Shown here piece after piece: positions 7,066-9,161 of a stretch of 9,161 nucleotides of DNA; position 1 is the first letter of the stretch, and each line of letters starts with the position of its first letter. This DNA comes from UBA9214 sp964443845 (GTDB lineage: Bacteria; Pseudomonadota; Gammaproteobacteria; UBA9214): NCBI GenBank assembly GCA_964443845.1, contig CAYUFA010000099.1, positions 1-9,161 on the forward strand, in the 5' to 3' direction. The position numbers and the translations under genes are program-made. The notes under the pieces are model-generated. The model was not told the origin of the DNA. It searched no databases and saw nothing but the letters and a program-made list of their open reading frames with translations.

Positions 7066-7232
7066 ATCCTGCTGCGGTTTGTTGATATTCCTGTCATGAT
7101 CCGTCACTGCCCCGCCCACCCCCCCGGAGCGAGGTCAACCGGAGGTGGCAGCCCCCACCCCCTGTCCAGGATGGAAGAATATGCCCGCGGCTGGATTTTC
7201 ATGTCACGGAGTGTGCGCACCGTCACAGATTC

Positions 7233-7261
7233 AGTATCTTCGATTTGCCGCAAAGGAACAA
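7233..7261 (-). promoter_or_regulatory. Weak candidate promoter for the FHA/SLT gene
   Basis: On the minus strand TTGTTC (7256-7261) and GATACT (7233-7238) are separated by 17 bp, matching 3 of 6 and 4 of 6 consensus positions. It lies in the AT-rich part of the divergent gap and would give a leader of about 160 bases. The match is weak and could be chance. Confidence 0.25.
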
Positions 7262-7348
7262 GATTTAACGGCAATAAAACCTCTAATAACAGTATGTTGT
7301 CCTGAGTTTTCACGATCTCCCGGCAGCCGCCGTCCAGCGGACCGGCTC

Positions 7349-7379
7349 ACCTGATACCGGGAGCCGGCCGATAACAGGT
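7349..7379. repeat. Imperfect stem-loop upstream of the 7446 gene
   Basis: Twelve-base arms ACCTGATACCGG (7349-7360) and CCGATAACAGGT (7368-7379) pair at 10 of 12 positions around a 7-base loop. It could be an operator or a leader RNA structure. No T-run follows, so it is not a terminator. Confidence 0.45.
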
Positions 7380-7397
7380 AGACACATACCGATTGAT

Positions 7398-7411
7398 CTG
7401 CCGGCCGGCAG
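7398..7411. repeat. 14-bp perfect palindrome
   Basis: CTGCCGGCCGGCAG is fully self-complementary. It lies 34 bp before the start codon at 7446 and 18 bp after the neighbouring imperfect stem-loop. It could be a binding site for a dimeric regulator. GC-only palindromes are fairly likely by chance in this DNA. Confidence 0.45.
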
Positions 7412-7433
7412 GCCGGAATGGCACGCAAACCTC

Positions 7434-7438
7434 GAGGA
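7434..7438 (+). promoter_or_regulatory. Ribosome binding site fixing the 7446 start
   Basis: GAGGA sits 7 bases before ATG 7446, one of the best-spaced Shine-Dalgarno sequences in the window. It supports this ATG as the true start. Confidence 0.75.
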
Positions 7439-7445
7439 ACTCGCC

Positions 7446-8114
7446 ATGAATTCGTTGTCACGCATATCCATGATCATCACCGTCTGTATCGCTGCAACCG
7501 GCCTGGGCCGGGCTGCCGGTGTGCACACATCCGGTCCGGCATATGCCGTCTACAGCATGGACGACTACCTGCCCGTGGTTTCCGACGGCTATCGCTACAC
7601 CTCCAAACCCTACGGTGAACTGCTCGGCATCCTGAAAGTGGCGGAACAGGTAAAGATGCATGGCAGCCACCACAGAGTCAGCACCCGCGGCATGCATATC
7701 CCGGACAAGGCCGCGAACAACATCGTCGCGCGCTACGACTATACGTTCCCGACGGTCTGTGGCGGCACCAGCTTCAGTCTTTACGAAGGTGAAAATTTCA
7801 CCGCACTGGGCTTCGATCAGGAGAGCGGCACGGTCGTGCTCGACGTGCTCGACGGCGGCAGCCCCTACACGGCGCCGCGCCTGTGGGGGCCCTACGACCA
7901 GGTGCTGAATACGAACGCGCCCATGGTCACGGTGGCCAGTCTCGACGGCAATCACGGTTCCGGGCTCATGACCGCGTCATTTCTTGCCGGCGAGGTAACC
8001 AGCATGAACGTGGCCACCCAGCAACAGCTGGGTAACGACTACTCGTCCGCGATCTACACGGCCAGTCGCTGCCTGCGGCGTGATGAAGCCGGAAAACTGG
8101 TTGTCACCCGCTAA
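7446..8114 (+). CDS. Exported protein of unknown function, paralogue of the downstream LysM lipoprotein
   Basis: A 222-residue protein whose family I do not recognise. Residues 1-24 look like a Sec signal peptide (MNSLSRISMIITVCIAATGL, with probable cleavage after GRAA), so it should be periplasmic or outside the cell. The mature part (about 49-211) aligns with residues 83-248 of the product of the next gene. Shared features are Y-x-S-x-PYG (near 51-56), a P-[DN]-K-x-AN block (86-90), Cys105 followed by a YEG motif (113-115), APRLWGPYD (143-151), LGNDYSSA (195-202) and Cys209. Cys105 and Cys209 are the only cysteines after the signal peptide and both are conserved, so a disulfide is likely. 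There is no LysM, lipobox, transmembrane helix or known catalytic motif. A good Shine-Dalgarno precedes the start and a strong terminator follows the stop. Function unknown; an envelope role is inferred from export and from its LysM-carrying paralogue. Confidence 0.88.
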   Translation: MNSLSRISMIITVCIAATGLGRAAGVHTSGPAYAVYSMDDYLPVVSDGYRYTSKPYGELLGILKVAEQVKMHGSHHRVSTRGMHIPDKAANNIVARYDYTFPTVCGGTSFSLYEGENFTALGFDQESGTVVLDVLDGGSPYTAPRLWGPYDQVLNTNAPMVTVASLDGNHGSGLMTASFLAGEVTSMNVATQQQLGNDYSSAIYTASRCLRRDEAGKLVVTR

Positions 8115-8132
8115 CACGCAAGCGTCCGCAAC

Positions 8133-8161
8133 AAAAAAGCCCGGCAACGCCGGGCTTTTTT
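8133..8161. terminator. Strong intrinsic terminator, usable in both directions
   Basis: Stem GCCCGGC (8139-8145) and GCCGGGC (8149-8155) with an AAC loop, flanked by A6 (8133-8138) and T6 (8156-8161). It begins 19 bases after the TAA of the 7446 gene and should end that transcript. The A-run allows function on the minus strand too, though no minus-strand gene is evident beyond it. Confidence 0.95.
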
Positions 8162-8177
8162 CATTCCCGGCAGTTTG

Positions 8178-8206
8178 TTGACCTGATTCACGCATGAGGA
8201 TAGTCT
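8178..8206 (+). promoter_or_regulatory. Candidate promoter for the LysM lipoprotein gene
   Basis: TTGACC (8178-8183, 5 of 6 to the -35 consensus) and TAGTCT (8201-8206, 3 of 6 to the -10) are 17 bp apart. An overlapping GATAGT (8199-8204) is a better -10 match but has only a 15-bp spacer from TTGACC. The site lies just after the terminator and before the 8235 start, giving a leader of about 20 bases. The separate promoter fits the two paralogues being independent transcription units. Confidence 0.5.
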
Positions 8207-8222
8207 GTCCGCACGCTCTACC

Positions 8223-8227
8223 GGGGA
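8223..8227 (+). promoter_or_regulatory. Ribosome binding site fixing the 8235 start
   Basis: GGGGA lies 7 bases before ATG 8235. The in-frame GTG at 8328, which would give a shorter and more typical signal peptide, has no Shine-Dalgarno, so 8235 is preferred despite the long N-terminal region. Confidence 0.6.
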
Positions 8228-8234
8228 TAGAAGA

Positions 8235-9161
8235 ATGAAGCTTCATACACGGCGTTCCACACGCTTGCAGTCAGAGCGAACCAGCGACAACAAAGCCGGG
8301 CGCCACTGTACTCCTTTCCCCCTGCCGGTGCGCATACTCCTCGTGGCCGGCCTGGCAACGCAGTTCAGCGCCTGCACCACACCCCCTGCCCGGCAGCCCG
8401 GGCCAACCGGTCCCTTTGCAACCGCCGAACGAACCGCGGATGTCCCGACATCGGACAGGAAATACATCGTGCTTGGCAGCAAGCGCTACATATCCGGTCC
8501 CTACGGTGACAAGAACGATATCATGCAGGTGATCGCTGCCGTAAAGAAGAACAGTACACCGGTACACATCAGCAACCGCGCCGTGAATCTGCCCAACAAG
8601 CCGGCCAATCTTTCCCTGACCGTCTACTCCTACGTGACGCCAGCGGAATGCGGCAGTTACCAGTTTCACGTTTACGAAGGTGACCAGTTGCAGATCCTGC
8701 AATACGACCTCGAGGACGGTCTGGAACCGACGATCATCCGGGATTATACCGTCGGGCCTACCCAGTTCGTGGCACCGGGTCTCTGGGGACCCTACGACCA
8801 CACGGAAAGTACCGCACTGGAAATGTGCCTGCTGCCCGGGAACAGCGCGAAGGACGGAGGCGCCCTGCTGGAAGGAAATTACGAAATCGGCTGGATCACC
8901 AACATCACCGACTGGAAACAGGCCGAGCTTGGCAATGAATACGCCAGCGCCGTCAAACGGACCGCCCAGTGCCTGGCTGGCAAGGACGGCCGGACCCACA
9001 TGACGCAATATCACGTACTGCCGGGCGATTCCCTGTCCGCGATTTCGCAGCGCGTCTACGGCAACACCACGGGCTGGAAAGCCATCTACGATGCTAACCG
9101 GGACCTGATCGGGCCAAATCCCGACACGGTACCGGCCGGCATCATACTGACCATTCCCTGA
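8235..9161 (+). CDS. Probable lipoprotein with Cys-pair domain and C-terminal LysM domain
   Basis: A 308-residue protein complete to its TGA at the last base of the window. After a polar N-terminal region (1-31) comes a hydrophobic stretch (VRILLVAGLATQFSAC, 32-47). Cys47 in QFSAC-TT looks like a lipidation site, although Phe at -3 is atypical for a lipobox. A Pro-rich linker follows. Residues about 83-248 are homologous to the secreted protein encoded just upstream: Y-x-S-x-PYG, LPNKPAN (119-125), Cys139 with VYEGD (146-150), APGLWGPYDH (180-189), LGNEYASA (232-239) and Cys246. Cys139 and Cys246 match the paralogue's pair; Cys198 is extra. Residues 258-308 are a LysM domain (YHVLPGDSLSAISQRVYG, WKAIYDANRD, then the PAGIILTIP end), which binds peptidoglycan glycan. 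The protein is probably anchored to a membrane and to the cell wall. The function of the central domain is unknown. It has its own candidate promoter. Confidence 0.9.
   Translation: MKLHTRRSTRLQSERTSDNKAGRHCTPFPLPVRILLVAGLATQFSACTTPPARQPGPTGPFATAERTADVPTSDRKYIVLGSKRYISGPYGDKNDIMQVIAAVKKNSTPVHISNRAVNLPNKPANLSLTVYSYVTPAECGSYQFHVYEGDQLQILQYDLEDGLEPTIIRDYTVGPTQFVAPGLWGPYDHTESTALEMCLLPGNSAKDGGALLEGNYEIGWITNITDWKQAELGNEYASAVKRTAQCLAGKDGRTHMTQYHVLPGDSLSAISQRVYGNTTGWKAIYDANRDLIGPNPDTVPAGIILTIP

Larger units (their letters stand above)
7066..7445. other. Divergent intergenic region, partly AT-rich
   Basis: About 380 bp separate the start of the FHA/SLT gene from that of the plus-strand exported-protein gene. 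The part near the FHA gene is GC-rich with G/C runs. The middle (about 7222-7312) is clearly more AT-rich than anything else between genes here, as expected for promoters. The part near 7446 is GC-rich again and holds two dyads. No tRNA, rRNA, mobile element or convincing small gene was found in it. Confidence 0.7.

Noticed and set aside
7104..7313. Small minus-strand open frame (69 codons, GTG start) ending in a GTGA overlap with a possible FHA/SLT start at 7107
   Set aside because: The overlap would fit translational coupling, but the product has no motif, its C-terminus only reflects the G-rich leader, and the Shine-Dalgarno spacing (about 3 bases) is poor. It is worth checking only if conserved in relatives.
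1..9161. CRISPR array, tRNA, rRNA, intact insertion sequence or prophage genes
   Set aside because: No regularly spaced repeats, no tRNA- or rRNA-like sequence and no transposase, integrase or phage protein were seen.

Overview
The window looks like chromosomal DNA of a GC-rich gammaproteobacterium. GuaA, GuaB and XseA resemble their Escherichia coli counterparts residue for residue in key motifs, and xseA lies divergently next to guaB-guaA as it does in E. coli. Codon use is strongly GC-biased. A member of the Chromatiales or a related sulfur-oxidising or halophilic group is possible, but the sequence alone does not settle the genus. || Left part (1-2906): a purine operon on the minus strand. 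guaB (IMP dehydrogenase) is transcribed from a good sigma70-type promoter at 2740-2768 and is followed by guaA (GMP synthase), which runs off the left edge of the window. Together they convert IMP to XMP to GMP. The 144-bp gap between them holds an unusual nested palindromic repeat (1127-1203) plus a 13-bp tandem duplication, which looks like a small inserted repetitive element. || Middle (2907-5180): plus-strand xseA (exonuclease VII large subunit), followed after 42 bp by a secreted M23 (LytM-type) zinc peptidase with all its metal ligands. || Right part (5194-9161): a convergent minus-strand gene encodes a membrane protein with two cytoplasmic FHA domains, one transmembrane helix and a periplasmic lytic transglycosylase (SLT) domain. 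Across a 380-bp regulatory gap, two plus-strand genes encode paralogous exported proteins of a family I do not recognise. They share two conserved cysteines and an AP-x-LWGPYD motif. The first is a short secreted protein; the second is a probable lipoprotein with a C-terminal LysM domain. A strong intrinsic terminator separates them, and the second has its own candidate promoter. || How the genes fit together: the left half is housekeeping (guanine nucleotide synthesis and DNA repair). The right half is a run of cell-envelope genes (peptidoglycan endopeptidase, phosphothreonine-sensing lytic transglycosylase, peptidoglycan-binding lipoprotein and its paralogue). The FHA-FHA-TM-SLT protein together with the LysM/Cys-pair paralogues is the part most likely to be undescribed.
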